A stretch of 35,250 nt of DNA from Acinetobacter lwoffii (GTDB taxonomy: Bacteria; Pseudomonadota; Gammaproteobacteria; Pseudomonadales; Moraxellaceae). This document shows positions 25,889-35,030 of the stretch, one piece after another; position 1 is the stretch's first letter, and the number at the start of each line of letters is the position of its first letter. Where the stretch lies: contig NZ_JAMXXK010000036.1 in assembly GCF_024129735.1 (NCBI RefSeq), forward strand, positions 1-35,250, written 5' to 3'. Under the pieces are notes generated by a model. The model made no database searches, was not told the origin of the DNA, and was given only the letters and a program-made list of their open reading frames with translations. A program made the translations under genes and the position numbers.

Positions 25889-26686
25889 TTAAAAAATAAA
25901 TAAGATGATTGAACCTAATACCAAACGATACCAAGCAAAAACTTTTAAAGTATGTTTTTCTACAAATTTAACCATGGCTTTTACCACAAGCAAAGCTGCG
26001 ATGAATGCGGTTACAAAGCCTACGGAAATATTCAATAAATTTTCTGAAGTTAAAACATCAACGTTGCGAAATATGTCATAAGTAGCGGCACCAAGCATTG
26101 TTGGTATGGCAAGGAAAAAAGAAAATTCAGTAGCTGCTTTACGTGATAAACCCGCCAACATCCCCCCAATAATGGTTGCACCAGACCGTGAAGTCCCCGG
26201 AATCATCGCAAGACATTGAACCAAACCAATAACAATGGCCTGTTTGAATCCAATATTGGTTGCCTCAATGGTTTGGACTTTAAAATTTTTAGCTTCTACA
26301 GCAAAAATTAACAGTGCACCAATAATCAGTGCAGATGCAACAACCGAAGGACTGAATAAAACTTGTTTAATAAAATCAACAGCTATAACTCCGATCACTA
26401 CTGCAGGAATAAATGCAATGAAGACATTTATCGCAAAACGTCTCGCATGGTAATCACCTGATATAAAACCATGTAGTAGATTAATAATTTTTTTACGGTA
26501 GAGCCAACAAACGGCTAAGATTGCGCCCAGTTGAATGACAACTTCAAAGACACGGCCTGAGTCTGAATGAAAATCAATTAAATGGCCAAATAAAATTAAA
26601 TGACCAGTACTGGAAATGGGTAAAAACTCCGTTAAACCTTCTATAAAACCTAAAAATAAGGCTTTAAGTACTGAAATTATATCCAT
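25889..26686 (-). CDS. uppP: Undecaprenyl-diphosphatase (BacA/UppP)
   Basis: This inner-membrane enzyme dephosphorylates undecaprenyl diphosphate so the lipid carrier can be reused in cell-wall and O-antigen synthesis; extra copies give bacitracin tolerance. The 265 residues have about eight hydrophobic helices and the two signature motifs: '[17 protein letters not shown]' (15-31, with catalytic Glu/Ser/His) and '[13 protein letters not shown]' (about 163-175, with the essential Ser-Arg). Length is normal. The ATG at 26686 gives the family start '[14 protein letters not shown]'. It is convergent with the RDF-like gene and divergent from kdp. Composition is more AT-rich than kdp. Whether it is the cell's only uppP or an additional copy cannot be told. 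Confidence 0.95.
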   Translation of the reverse strand: MDIISVLKALFLGFIEGLTEFLPISSTGHLILFGHLIDFHSDSGRVFEVVIQLGAILAVCWLYRKKIINLLHGFISGDYHARRFAINVFIAFIPAVVIGVIAVDFIKQVLFSPSVVASALIIGALLIFAVEAKNFKVQTIEATNIGFKQAIVIGLVQCLAMIPGTSRSGATIIGGMLAGLSRKAATEFSFFLAIPTMLGAATYDIFRNVDVLTSENLLNISVGFVTAFIAALLVVKAMVKFVEKHTLKVFAWYRLVLGSIILFIF

Positions 26687-26766
26687 AAATAAAGTGAGTC
26701 ACGGAATAATAATAACCATCACTTTTAAGATATTTTTCTGCATTTATAAATTCACTGAGCCAAATT

Positions 26767-26832
26767 TTTACGCTTTCTTTACGCGGCATCCAAAGTTATG
26801 GATAGAGACTTTACGGTTTTATTTTTCATACT
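26767..26832 (+). promoter_or_regulatory. Candidate kdp control region with spaced TTTACG repeats
   Basis: TTTACGC occurs at 26767-26773 and 26778-26784, 11 bp apart, and TTTACGG at 26810-26816, 32 bp further on. All three are in phase with the DNA helix, as expected for OmpR/KdpE-type direct-repeat sites. A possible -10 (catact, 26827-26832) lies beyond. KdpE binding is inferred from position and spacing. Confidence 0.45.
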
Positions 26833-26868
26833 AGATAGTGGAATATCCCAATGCTTAGGATGAAAAAC

Positions 26869-27006
26869 ATGAGTGCGGTCATTCACGCGCATCAGCAGGT
26901 ACAGCATCAAAAAAATTGCGTTGTACAAAACAATCAAAATATATCTTATTTCAACTTCTTTAAGCAGATTTCAGCTCTGAAACATAGGAGTGAAATGCCA
27001 TGTTAG
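26869..27006 (+). CDS. Small leader ORF overlapping the kdpA start
   Basis: A 45-codon frame beginning 'MSAVIHAHQQVQHQKN' has agga 8 bases before its ATG and ends with TAG at 27004-27006, overlapping the kdpA ATG (27000) by 7 bases. The product is polar and Gln/His/Asn-rich. It does not resemble KdpF, which is a short membrane helix that often precedes kdpA. In-frame ATGs at 26851 and 26860 are alternatives. It might serve translational coupling or be chance; it is offered as a candidate only. Confidence 0.35.
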   Translation: MSAVIHAHQQVQHQKNCVVQNNQNISYFNFFKQISALKHRSEMPC

Positions 27007-28724
27007 AGTTTGCTTTGCTTTTAGCCATCGTCTTTGTTCTGGCTTATCCCTTGGGTAAATACCTCGCAGCAATTATGCACAACCGCGATATGAAAATTGA
27101 TCCTCTATTCAATTGGATTGAAAAGCCCATTTACGCGGTTTTAGGAATCAATCCCAAACGGGGGATGAATGTCAAAACCTATTCATTCAATTTTGTCATG
27201 AGCTGTGCAGTGATCGGTTTGGTGACTTGGACTCTATTTATGGTTCAAGCCAGCCTGCCGTTGAACCCAAACCATGCACCGAATATGTCATGGGATTTGG
27301 CGCTGCATACCATGATTTCGTTTCTGACCAATACCAACCAGCAGCACTATTCAGGACAGGCGCAACTGTCATATTTATCGCAAATGGTCGGCATTGTCGG
27401 CTTGCAGATCATCACGCCGATGATGGGCCTGGCGATGGTGGTGGCTACAGTTCGAGCACTGTTCTACAAACAATCCAATGCACTTTCTGAAACCGATCAA
27501 CAGACCAGCTTTAAGCATAAAGTGCAACAAATTAATGTCGGCAACTATTGGGCCGATGTGATTCGTCCGACGTTCCGCTTTCTGATTCCTTTATGCATGG
27601 TTTGGTCATTATTGCTCACTAGCCAAGGCGTACCATCGACTTTTCAAGGCGGCCCAGAAGTTCAAGTCATCGACCAAAGCAGCGAATTAACAACGCAAAA
27701 AATACCTTTAGGCCCTGTTGCGCCCATGGTAGCAATTAAGCAATTGGGCAGTAATGGTGGTGGCTGGTATGGTCCGAACAGCAGTGTACCTTTGGAAAAT
27801 CCGACACCATTGTCAAACTTTCTGGAAATGCTTGCGATTTTACTGATCCCTGTTTCGGTGATTTTTATGCTGGGCTTTTTCACCAAACGCGCCAAATTCG
27901 CAGGCTTGGTCTTTGCTTCAATGCTGCTGATGTCGATCATTTCTGCGACTAGCGCTATCTGGTCAGAAAGCCTTTCATCGACTTCGACATTGCTTTCCGC
28001 CATGGAAGGTAAAGAAGTGCGTTTTGGCGAGGCATCATCTGCTTTGTGGTCAGCGGTCACCACCCAAGTCAATAACGGCTCAGTGGATATGATGCATGAT
28101 TCATCTGCACCGCTCACAGGTATGGTGCAATTGTCCAATATGCTGATCAATGCCATTTGGGGCGGGATTGGCTGTGGTTTACAGCAATTCATTATTTATC
28201 TGTTTTTAGCAGTCTTTATTGCAGGCTTAATGACCGGCCGCACCCCAGAATTGTTTGGCCGCAAAATTGAAGTCGGTGAAATCAAGCTGCTCGCTGTTGT
28301 GATTTTGATCCAACCCATCGTCATTCTTGGTTTAACCGCAATAACTGTATTTTTTCCTGAATTGACGGGCAACAGTAATCCGCAATACCATGGCATTTCT
28401 CAAGTGCTATACGAATATGTGTCTGCATTTGCCAACAATGGCTCAGGCTTTGAAGGGCTATCAGACAATACCGTGTGGTGGAATGTCACATGCGGTATTG
28501 CTTTATTGCTCGGCCGTTTCCCGACATTAATTATTCCTTTAATCATCGCTACACGTTTAGCTGCTAAACGCCAAGCACCTGAAAGCAGCGGCAGTTTAAA
28601 AGTCGAAACGCCAACATTCGCACTGACTTTAATTGCCATTGTGGTGATGTTGACCTTATTGCAATTTATGCCAGCCCTGGTCTTGGGGCCAATTGCTGAT
28701 CATCTGTTATTGGTTCAAGGTTAA
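27000..28724 (+). CDS. kdpA: K+-transporting ATPase subunit A
   Basis: KdpA is the potassium-selective channel-like subunit of the KdpFABC pump in the inner membrane. The 574 residues are close to the usual ~560, with about ten membrane helices. The four selectivity-filter regions are visible, including 'SFLTNTNQQHYSG' (about 108), 'LGSNGGGWYGPNSSVPLENPT' (about 250) and 'FANNGSGFEGL' (about 478). aggag sits 10 bases before the ATG. It is the first pump gene, followed after 11 bp by kdpB. No standard kdpF is seen in front; the small overlapping ORF is unrelated in composition. Confidence 0.97.
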   Translation: MLEFALLLAIVFVLAYPLGKYLAAIMHNRDMKIDPLFNWIEKPIYAVLGINPKRGMNVKTYSFNFVMSCAVIGLVTWTLFMVQASLPLNPNHAPNMSWDLALHTMISFLTNTNQQHYSGQAQLSYLSQMVGIVGLQIITPMMGLAMVVATVRALFYKQSNALSETDQQTSFKHKVQQINVGNYWADVIRPTFRFLIPLCMVWSLLLTSQGVPSTFQGGPEVQVIDQSSELTTQKIPLGPVAPMVAIKQLGSNGGGWYGPNSSVPLENPTPLSNFLEMLAILLIPVSVIFMLGFFTKRAKFAGLVFASMLLMSIISATSAIWSESLSSTSTLLSAMEGKEVRFGEASSALWSAVTTQVNNGSVDMMHDSSAPLTGMVQLSNMLINAIWGGIGCGLQQFIIYLFLAVFIAGLMTGRTPELFGRKIEVGEIKLLAVVILIQPIVILGLTAITVFFPELTGNSNPQYHGISQVLYEYVSAFANNGSGFEGLSDNTVWWNVTCGIALLLGRFPTLIIPLIIATRLAAKRQAPESSGSLKVETPTFALTLIAIVVMLTLLQFMPALVLGPIADHLLLVQG

Positions 28725-28735
28725 GGGTGAGTACA

Positions 28736-30778
28736 ATGAATCATTCAAAACACACTGTTCAAACACAGCAAAACACCATAGCTTCAACCTTATTTCAAGC
28801 TGAAGCATGGAAAAATGCCTTTATTAAACTGCTGCCGCAGCATGTGATTAAAAATCCGGTGATGGCCATCGTTTGGCTTGGGACGCTGATTACACTGGTT
28901 AGTACAATTCTAGGTCAATCTAGTTTGGTTTTTGGCTTATTGGTGACGTTGATTTTATTTGTGACGGTTCTCTTTGCCAATTATGCCGAAGCGGTTGCTG
29001 AAGCCAAAGGCCGCGGACAGGCGTCATCCCTGCGTCAAGCGCGTCAGAATTTGACGGCGCGCCGGATCCATTCTAAAGATGATATGGATGGGGTGCAGAT
29101 TTCAGCGGCTGAATTGAACATGCATGACTTGATTGAAGTGCGTGCAGGGGAATTGATTCCCGCAGATGGTGAAATAATTCAGGGCTTTGCTACGATCAAT
29201 GAAGCTGCAGTAACAGGTGAATCTGCGCCGGTACTCCGTGAAGCGGGCACAGATAAATCTGGGGTGATTGGCGGAACCAAAGTCTTAACCGACCGGATCA
29301 TCGTGCAAGTGACCGCAGAGGCGGGAAATAGCTTTCTCGACCGAATGATTGCTTTAGTCGAAGGCTCAAACCGTCAAAAAACACCGAATGAAATTGCCTT
29401 AGGTATTTTACTGACCGTGATGACTGTGACTTTTATCATCGTCGTGGTCAGCCTGCCGTTGATTGGACATTTCCTGCATATTGAAATCAGCCCGATTTTA
29501 TTGGTGGCGCTATTGGTCTGCTTGATTCCAACCACCATCGGCGGCTTATTGCCAGCTATTGGAATTGCAGGGATGAACAGAGCGCTCAAAGCCAATGTGA
29601 TTGCCAAATCAGGCAAGGCGGTTGAAGTTGCAGGCGATATAGATGTTTTACTACTCGATAAAACCGGAACTATTACTTACGGTGACCGTCAGGCGACTGC
29701 TTTTTATCCCTTAACAGGAGTGACGGAGTCTGAACTTCGCCAAGCGGCGGTACTGACTTCTTTGGCTGATCCAACGCCAGAAGGTAAATCGGTGGTTGCT
29801 TTGGCCAAAGAGCAAGGTGAAAGAGTGGCCGAGCCTGAACAGGCTGAATTTATCGCTTTTAATGCGTCCACACGCATTTCAGGCCTTAACTTGGCGGATG
29901 GTCATCAAGTGCGTAAAGGCGCTATGGATGCCATTCTTAAATTCGCTTCGCAAAACCTTGAAAATCATGCCGAACTGAAAGCGCGCGTAGAACAAATAGC
30001 TTCAAAAGGGGCAACGCCGCTGGTCGTGGCTAAAGACCAGAATTTGTTGGGTGTCATTGAACTATCAGACGTGATTAAGCAAGGCATTAAAGAAAAATTT
30101 GCGCGCTTACGTGAAATGGGCATTAAAACTGTGATGGTGACCGGAGATAATCCGCTCACAGCAGCGGCCATCGCAGCAGAGGCTGGTGTGGATGATTATA
30201 TCGCTGAAGCGAAACCAGAAGATAAACTCACATGCATTCGAACCGAGCAAAACAAAGGACATTTGGTAGCGATGGTCGGTGACGGTACTAATGATGCACC
30301 GGCGTTGGCCCAAGCAGATATTGGCTTAGCCATGAACTCGGGAACGCAAGCAGCCAAAGAAGCAGGCAATATGGTGGACTTAGATTCTGATCCAACCAAA
30401 TTGCTATCTGTGGTTGAAATAGGCAAACAGCAGCTGATTACTCGCGGTGCATTAACCACCTTTTCCTTGGCGAATGATGTATCAAAGTATTTTGCAATTT
30501 TGCCGGCATTATTCGTCGCGGCAATTCCGCAAATGCATGTGTTAAATGTCATGCAACTAGGCAGTTCTGAAAGTGCCATCCTGTCTGCGCTGATCTTTAA
30601 TGCGATCATTATTCCTCTGCTGATTCCAATTGCACTGCGCGGTGTGAAATTCAAACCTTCGACATCTACCCAATTATTGCGCCGCAACATGCTGATTTAT
30701 GGTGTGGGCGGGGTGCTGCTACCGTTTATTGCCATTAAAGCGATTGATCTGCTGATCAGTCCAATCTTGGCCCTATAA
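28736..30778 (+). CDS. kdpB: K+-transporting P-type ATPase subunit B
   Basis: KdpB is the catalytic subunit that hydrolyses ATP to drive K+ import through KdpA. The 680 residues show the P-type features: 'GESAPV' actuator loop region ('NEAAVTGESAPVLRE', about 158), the phosphorylated Asp in 'LLLDKTGTITYG' (about 306), the nucleotide-binding 'KGAMDAIL', and the hinge 'MVGDGTNDAPALAQADIG' (about 514). Seven membrane helices are visible, including 'LLVALLVCLIPTTIGGLLPAIG'. ATG 28736 was chosen; an in-frame GTG at 28727 is also possible, but the sequence around it (aagggtgag) looks like the ribosome site. It lies between kdpA and kdpC in one operon. Confidence 0.97.
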   Translation: MNHSKHTVQTQQNTIASTLFQAEAWKNAFIKLLPQHVIKNPVMAIVWLGTLITLVSTILGQSSLVFGLLVTLILFVTVLFANYAEAVAEAKGRGQASSLRQARQNLTARRIHSKDDMDGVQISAAELNMHDLIEVRAGELIPADGEIIQGFATINEAAVTGESAPVLREAGTDKSGVIGGTKVLTDRIIVQVTAEAGNSFLDRMIALVEGSNRQKTPNEIALGILLTVMTVTFIIVVVSLPLIGHFLHIEISPILLVALLVCLIPTTIGGLLPAIGIAGMNRALKANVIAKSGKAVEVAGDIDVLLLDKTGTITYGDRQATAFYPLTGVTESELRQAAVLTSLADPTPEGKSVVALAKEQGERVAEPEQAEFIAFNASTRISGLNLADGHQVRKGAMDAILKFASQNLENHAELKARVEQIASKGATPLVVAKDQNLLGVIELSDVIKQGIKEKFARLREMGIKTVMVTGDNPLTAAAIAAEAGVDDYIAEAKPEDKLTCIRTEQNKGHLVAMVGDGTNDAPALAQADIGLAMNSGTQAAKEAGNMVDLDSDPTKLLSVVEIGKQQLITRGALTTFSLANDVSKYFAILPALFVAAIPQMHVLNVMQLGSSESAILSALIFNAIIIPLLIPIALRGVKFKPSTSTQLLRRNMLIYGVGGVLLPFIAIKAIDLLISPILAL

Positions 30779-30797
30779 ATTTTTTGAGGATGACAAA

Positions 30798-31400
30798 GTG
30801 AATATGCAAAATCATCAATTGGCAGACTCATCATGGGGTGAGAAACTGCGCGCTTCGTTTGGAATGACCATCATTGCTCTAGGCTTATGCGGCTTTGTAT
30901 ATAGTGCTGCTGCAACCAGCTTAGGACAAATGCTCTTTCCAAAACAAGCCAACGGCAGCTTGATTGTCGAAAATAATCAAGTGATCGGTTCACGCTTAGT
31001 GGCACAGCCTTTTGCCCAAGTTCAATATTTCCATCCGCGTCCATCTGCCGCAAATTATGATCCTATGGCGATGGCCGGAAGCAACATGGCGAGAACCAAT
31101 CCTGAACTGCAGAAAGCCATAGAGGAACGGCTGAATCGAATCGCAGCGAAGGAACAGATTGAAAAATCTAAAATTCCTGCGGATCTGGTCACCGCTTCAG
31201 GCAGTGGCATCGACCCTGAAATTAGCGTGCAATCAGCCATGATTCAAGTGAAGCGGATTGCCCATGCACGGCATATGCCTGAACAGAATGTCGAAAAACT
31301 GATTCAGTCGCATACGGTTCAGCCGATTTTTGGGATTTTAGGGCAGGCACGTATCAATGTGCTTGAATTGAATTTGGCTTTGGATCGGGGCGGGAAGTGA
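30798..31400 (+). CDS. kdpC: K+-transporting ATPase subunit C (GTG start)
   Basis: KdpC is the single-span subunit that stabilises the Kdp pump and raises ATP affinity. The 200 residues have one N-terminal membrane helix ('MTIIALGLCGFVYSAAATSLGQMLF', about 23-47). The periplasmic domain then has 'GSRLVAQPF', 'YFHPRPSAANYDPMAMAGSNM', 'IPADLVTASGSGIDPEIS' and 'ARINVLELNLALD'. The start is taken as GTG at 30798 because gagga lies 8 bases before it; an ATG two codons on (30804) is the alternative. It starts 19 bp after kdpB. Confidence 0.96.
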   Translation: MNMQNHQLADSSWGEKLRASFGMTIIALGLCGFVYSAAATSLGQMLFPKQANGSLIVENNQVIGSRLVAQPFAQVQYFHPRPSAANYDPMAMAGSNMARTNPELQKAIEERLNRIAAKEQIEKSKIPADLVTASGSGIDPEISVQSAMIQVKRIAHARHMPEQNVEKLIQSHTVQPIFGILGQARINVLELNLALDRGGK

Positions 31401-31472
31401 TATGAATGGCTTGAAGATTAAAATATAGTGATTGAACGCTATTAAATAATTTGAATTAAGTTACATACGATT

Positions 31473-31507
31473 GTTGGGCGAGGGGATGTTCTATACCTCC
31501 GCCCAAC
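31473..31507. repeat. Inverted repeat in the kdpC-kdpD gap
   Basis: gttgggcg and cgcccaac (8-bp perfect arms), extended inward by agg/cct, enclose about 15 bases. It is the most GC-rich part of the 206-bp gap. No T run follows, so it is not a classical terminator; it may be a processing or attenuation structure between pump and sensor genes, or a remnant repeat. Confidence 0.6.
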
Positions 31508-31606
31508 GGTGGCATCCATATTGCCCAGCAATAGCCAAGCTGACTTTAGACGCATTTAAATGAATTTAAAAACATCTTTTTAAAGCAATAAATAAAGATT
31601 ACTTCT

Positions 31607-34255
31607 ATGACTGATCAACGAACCAATAAAGCCGATGTTTTGCTGCAACATACACAGCGTTATCAGTCTGGGCGGCTGACGATTTTTTTAGGCGCAGCTC
31701 CGGGCGTGGGAAAGACCTTTGCCATGCTGGTTCGTGCGCATGAACTGGCGCTGCAGGGCATTAATATCGTCATTGGCTATGTAGAAACGCATGGCCGTAG
31801 AGAAACTGAAAATTTAATTTCTGGTTTAGATATAATTCCGCGAAAGGCTATTGAATATCAAGGGCAGCATCTGGAGGAAATGAATCTAGATGCCGTTTTG
31901 GATAAAAAGCCCAGTATTGTTTTGGTGGATGAATTTGCCCACACTAATATGCCCGGCAGCCGTCATGAAAAACGCTGGCAAGATATCAATGAATTATTAG
32001 ATGCTGGTATTGATGTTTTTACCACCATGAACATTCAGCATTTGGAAAGTTTGAATGATGTGGTATATCAAATCACAGGGATTCGTGTCACTGAAACCGT
32101 GCCAGACAGGGTATTCGAACGGATTCGAGATATCCGCTTGATTGATTTGCCTGTAAATGAGCTGTTGGAGCGCTTAAACCAAGGAAAGGTCTATGTGCCT
32201 GAGCAGGCCGAACAGGCCTTGCAGCGATTTTTCAACAGCTCCAACTTAACGGCACTGCGTGAACTGGCAATGCAAACTGTGGCCAATTATGTTGATAATG
32301 ATGTACGCGAAAATTTCGCCATTCAAGGGCTTGCTCAAATTCCCTTAAAAAATCATGTCTTAATTATGATTGATGGCAAAGGGCATTCTGAAGCTTTAGT
32401 TCGGACTGGATGCCGTATTGCCGAGCATCGTGCGGCAAAATGGACGGTTGTTGCTTTTTCTCATGATACGCAAATCATGAATAAACAGGAAAACTCGCAA
32501 AGCCGTGAAATTGAACGGTCTTTAAACTTAACGCGTCAAATGGGTGGAATGACAGAAGTCCTTCACGGCCAGCAACATGCTAAAACTTTATTTGATTATG
32601 TGATGGACCGCGGCATTTCAACCTTGGTTTTAGCACAAGCGGCTCCGCAAAAGTTTTCGCTGAATTTAAGGCTCAATTTGATTGATCAATTACTGCAATA
32701 CCGGCCCAGTTTTGAACTCAGTATTGTGCCGATTATTGCAGAGAATAAGCATCTGTCCTTTTTCACTCAAAGGGCATTCTTGTCGCTGAGAGAAATACAG
32801 TACGTACTAGCCACCACGGTCATCAGCATTGTGATTGCAAGCTTAGGGGAAAAGTATTTAGGGATTGAAGATCTTTCGGTGATTTTTATCACCGCTGTGG
32901 TTTTTGTGGCATCAAAAACACGGATGCTGGCTGCAGCTTTTTCAGCCATCCTATTCTTTCTAGCTTATAATTTTTTCTTTATTTCCCCGCAATTTACATT
33001 TCAGATTTCTGCACATCAGGGGATTGTCACCGTGATTGCATTTTTGGGCGCGGCTTTAATTTCGAGCCGATTAGCGTCACGTTTGAAAGAGCAGGTGACT
33101 GCACTCAAAACGGCGAACAGTTATAACAGCATTATGCAGGATTTAGGGCAGAAGCTGTCCACAGCATTAGATTTGGCACAAATCAAGGAGATTGCTGAAC
33201 ATAGCCTGAGTAAAAATCTCAATGCAGATGTCTGGCTGTATTTCCCAGATACTGCAGCAACTCAAGCATCATCGACTATCATGAGTAATAAAGAAAAAAT
33301 TTCAGCCGATTGGACATTCAAAAACCATCAACCGTCCGGTCGCTTTACCCAAACCTTGACGGAAAATGAGTGGTGGTTTTTGCCCTTATTGGCTTCCAAG
33401 CAATGCTTAGGCGTGGTGGGGTTGAAACTTAAAGATGTGCAAGCAGTAATCAATACGGAGCAAAAACAGCTCGCTGAACTCATGGTAGAGTATCTTGCGC
33501 AGGCGATTTTCCGCACCCAGCTGACCAAGGCTTTGGAAATAGCCAATGTGAATTCTGAAACGGAAAAATTGCGCTCGGCATTATTATCATCCGTATCGCA
33601 CGATTTACGCTCGCCTTTGGCGTCGATGATTGGAGCAGCGGATACTTTGAGCACTTACCGCCATTCCATGAATGAAAATGATCAGGACAGCTTGCTGGAA
33701 GCGATTCATTTAGAGGGGGAACGTTTAGACCGCTATATTCAAAACCTACTGGATATGACCCGTTTAGGCCATGAAGGCTTAAGCTTGAAGCGGGACTGGA
33801 TTGGAGTTGATGAACTGATCGGTTCAGCAGTGCGCCGTTTAAACCGTTATATGCCAGATGCATTGGTTGAAGTGCATGCGCCTCAAGAATCTTTGAGTTT
33901 ATTTGTACATGCCGCCTTGATTGAACAGGCCATTTTTAATGTGCTGGAAAATGCCGCAAAATTTTCACCAGAGAATAAAGCTGTGATGATTGAGGTGCAG
34001 CAGGTGAATGAAAATGAGATCGAAATTGCCATAACTGATAAGGGGCAGGGTATCCCGGAAGGTGAGCGGGAACGCATTTTTGACATGTTTTATACCATGC
34101 AGCGCGGTGACCGCGGGCAATATGGTACAGGCTTGGGCTTGACGATTGTGAAAGCGATTGTGGGTGCGCATATGGGGAAAATCATGGCATCATCAGGCAA
34201 GAACAATCAAGGAACATGTATCCGCATACAGCTTCCTATTCAGCAAATTACTTAA
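31607..34255 (+). CDS. kdpD: Sensor histidine kinase KdpD
   Basis: KdpD senses low K+ or turgor and phosphorylates KdpE. The 882 residues are close to E. coli KdpD (894). The order is: a cytosolic KdpD domain with Walker A 'FLGAAPGVGKTFAML' (about 27-41) and 'IVLVDEFAHTNMPG' (about 105); a USP-like domain (about 245-370); four membrane helices (about 395-500, DUF4118); a GAF-like region (about 520-650); the HisKA box 'SSVSHDLRSPLASMIG' with the phospho-His (about 665); and the HATPase parts 'NVLENAAKFSP', 'DKGQGIPEGE' and 'GTGLGLTIVKAI'. All key residues look intact. The ribosome site at the ATG is weak. It begins 206 bp after kdpC and is followed by kdpE. Confidence 0.96.
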   Translation: MTDQRTNKADVLLQHTQRYQSGRLTIFLGAAPGVGKTFAMLVRAHELALQGINIVIGYVETHGRRETENLISGLDIIPRKAIEYQGQHLEEMNLDAVLDKKPSIVLVDEFAHTNMPGSRHEKRWQDINELLDAGIDVFTTMNIQHLESLNDVVYQITGIRVTETVPDRVFERIRDIRLIDLPVNELLERLNQGKVYVPEQAEQALQRFFNSSNLTALRELAMQTVANYVDNDVRENFAIQGLAQIPLKNHVLIMIDGKGHSEALVRTGCRIAEHRAAKWTVVAFSHDTQIMNKQENSQSREIERSLNLTRQMGGMTEVLHGQQHAKTLFDYVMDRGISTLVLAQAAPQKFSLNLRLNLIDQLLQYRPSFELSIVPIIAENKHLSFFTQRAFLSLREIQYVLATTVISIVIASLGEKYLGIEDLSVIFITAVVFVASKTRMLAAAFSAILFFLAYNFFFISPQFTFQISAHQGIVTVIAFLGAALISSRLASRLKEQVTALKTANSYNSIMQDLGQKLSTALDLAQIKEIAEHSLSKNLNADVWLYFPDTAATQASSTIMSNKEKISADWTFKNHQPSGRFTQTLTENEWWFLPLLASKQCLGVVGLKLKDVQAVINTEQKQLAELMVEYLAQAIFRTQLTKALEIANVNSETEKLRSALLSSVSHDLRSPLASMIGAADTLSTYRHSMNENDQDSLLEAIHLEGERLDRYIQNLLDMTRLGHEGLSLKRDWIGVDELIGSAVRRLNRYMPDALVEVHAPQESLSLFVHAALIEQAIFNVLENAAKFSPENKAVMIEVQQVNENEIEIAITDKGQGIPEGERERIFDMFYTMQRGDRGQYGTGLGLTIVKAIVGAHMGKIMASSGKNNQGTCIRIQLPIQQIT

Positions 34256-34282
34256 AGCATCTAGCAGCTTTTAGGTGGGAAA

Positions 34283-34996
34283 ATGCCAGAACAGAATGAA
34301 TCAGCCAGCTCCATGACCAATGTCTTGATTATTGATGATGAAAATCAGATTCGAAAATTCTTGGATATAGCACTCAGAGCGCAAGGCTATAAAACCCTTT
34401 TGGCTGAAAATGGCCAAAAGGGTTTGGAACTCCTAGCTTTGCAAGGCGCAGATTTAGTGATCCTCGATTTGGGTTTGCCAGATTTGGATGGTTATGAGGT
34501 TTTGTCTGAGCTTCGCACATGGTCGCACGTTCCAGTGATAGTGCTGTCTGTGCGGGCAAATGAAGAAGAAAAAGTGAAGCTTCTGGATGCTGGCGCAAAT
34601 GATTATGTGACCAAGCCGTTTAGTGTTCAGGAGCTGATGGCGCGCATTCGTGTACTGCTTAGGCAGCATCAGCATAGTACTGTTGATACGGCAATTTTTG
34701 ATGATGGCGTATTAAAAATCGATTTTTCCAAACGGCAGGTTTTTTTAAATCAACAATTGCTCTCCTTAACACGCAAAGAATATCAGCTGCTGAATTTATT
34801 GGCGAAAAATAAAGGCCAATTGATTACCCAGCCGCAAATACTGAAAGAGCTGTGGGGGCCAACGCACCAAGAAGATACGCATTATTTAAGGATTCTGGTT
34901 GCTAAATTAAGAGTGAAGTTAAATGATAATGCTGTGCAGCCTAAATATATTATTACTGAACCGGGAGTGGGTTTGCGATTTTTGAAGATTTATTAA
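34283..34996 (+). CDS. kdpE: KdpE response regulator (OmpR family)
   Basis: KdpE is the DNA-binding partner of KdpD and activates kdpABC when phosphorylated. The 237 residues comprise a receiver domain ('VLIIDDENQIRKFL', phospho-acceptor Asp62 in 'VILDLGLPDLDG', 'VIVLSVRANEEEK', 'GANDYVTKPF') and a winged-helix domain ('LTRKEYQLLNLLAKNKGQLITQPQILKELWG' and 'THYLRILVAKLRVKL'). aggtggg precedes the ATG at 34283; the ten residues before the conserved 'MTNVLIIDD' are an extension, and a start at 34313 lacks a ribosome site. It begins 27 bp after kdpD, so both are one unit. Confidence 0.96.
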   Translation: MPEQNESASSMTNVLIIDDENQIRKFLDIALRAQGYKTLLAENGQKGLELLALQGADLVILDLGLPDLDGYEVLSELRTWSHVPVIVLSVRANEEEKVKLLDAGANDYVTKPFSVQELMARIRVLLRQHQHSTVDTAIFDDGVLKIDFSKRQVFLNQQLLSLTRKEYQLLNLLAKNKGQLITQPQILKELWGPTHQEDTHYLRILVAKLRVKLNDNAVQPKYIITEPGVGLRFLKIY

Positions 34997-35030
34997 TATT
35001 AAATATGCCATTTATTTTACATGAGTAATT

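Noticed and set aside
28196..30690. Long antisense frames within kdpA and kdpB
   Set aside because: They lie opposite well-supported pump genes, have no family pattern and arise from codon structure.
31473..31507. Integron attC site, because the arms resemble GTTRRRY and RYYYAAC
   Set aside because: The arms are in the opposite order to an attC site, there is no cassette structure, and it sits inside the kdp operon.
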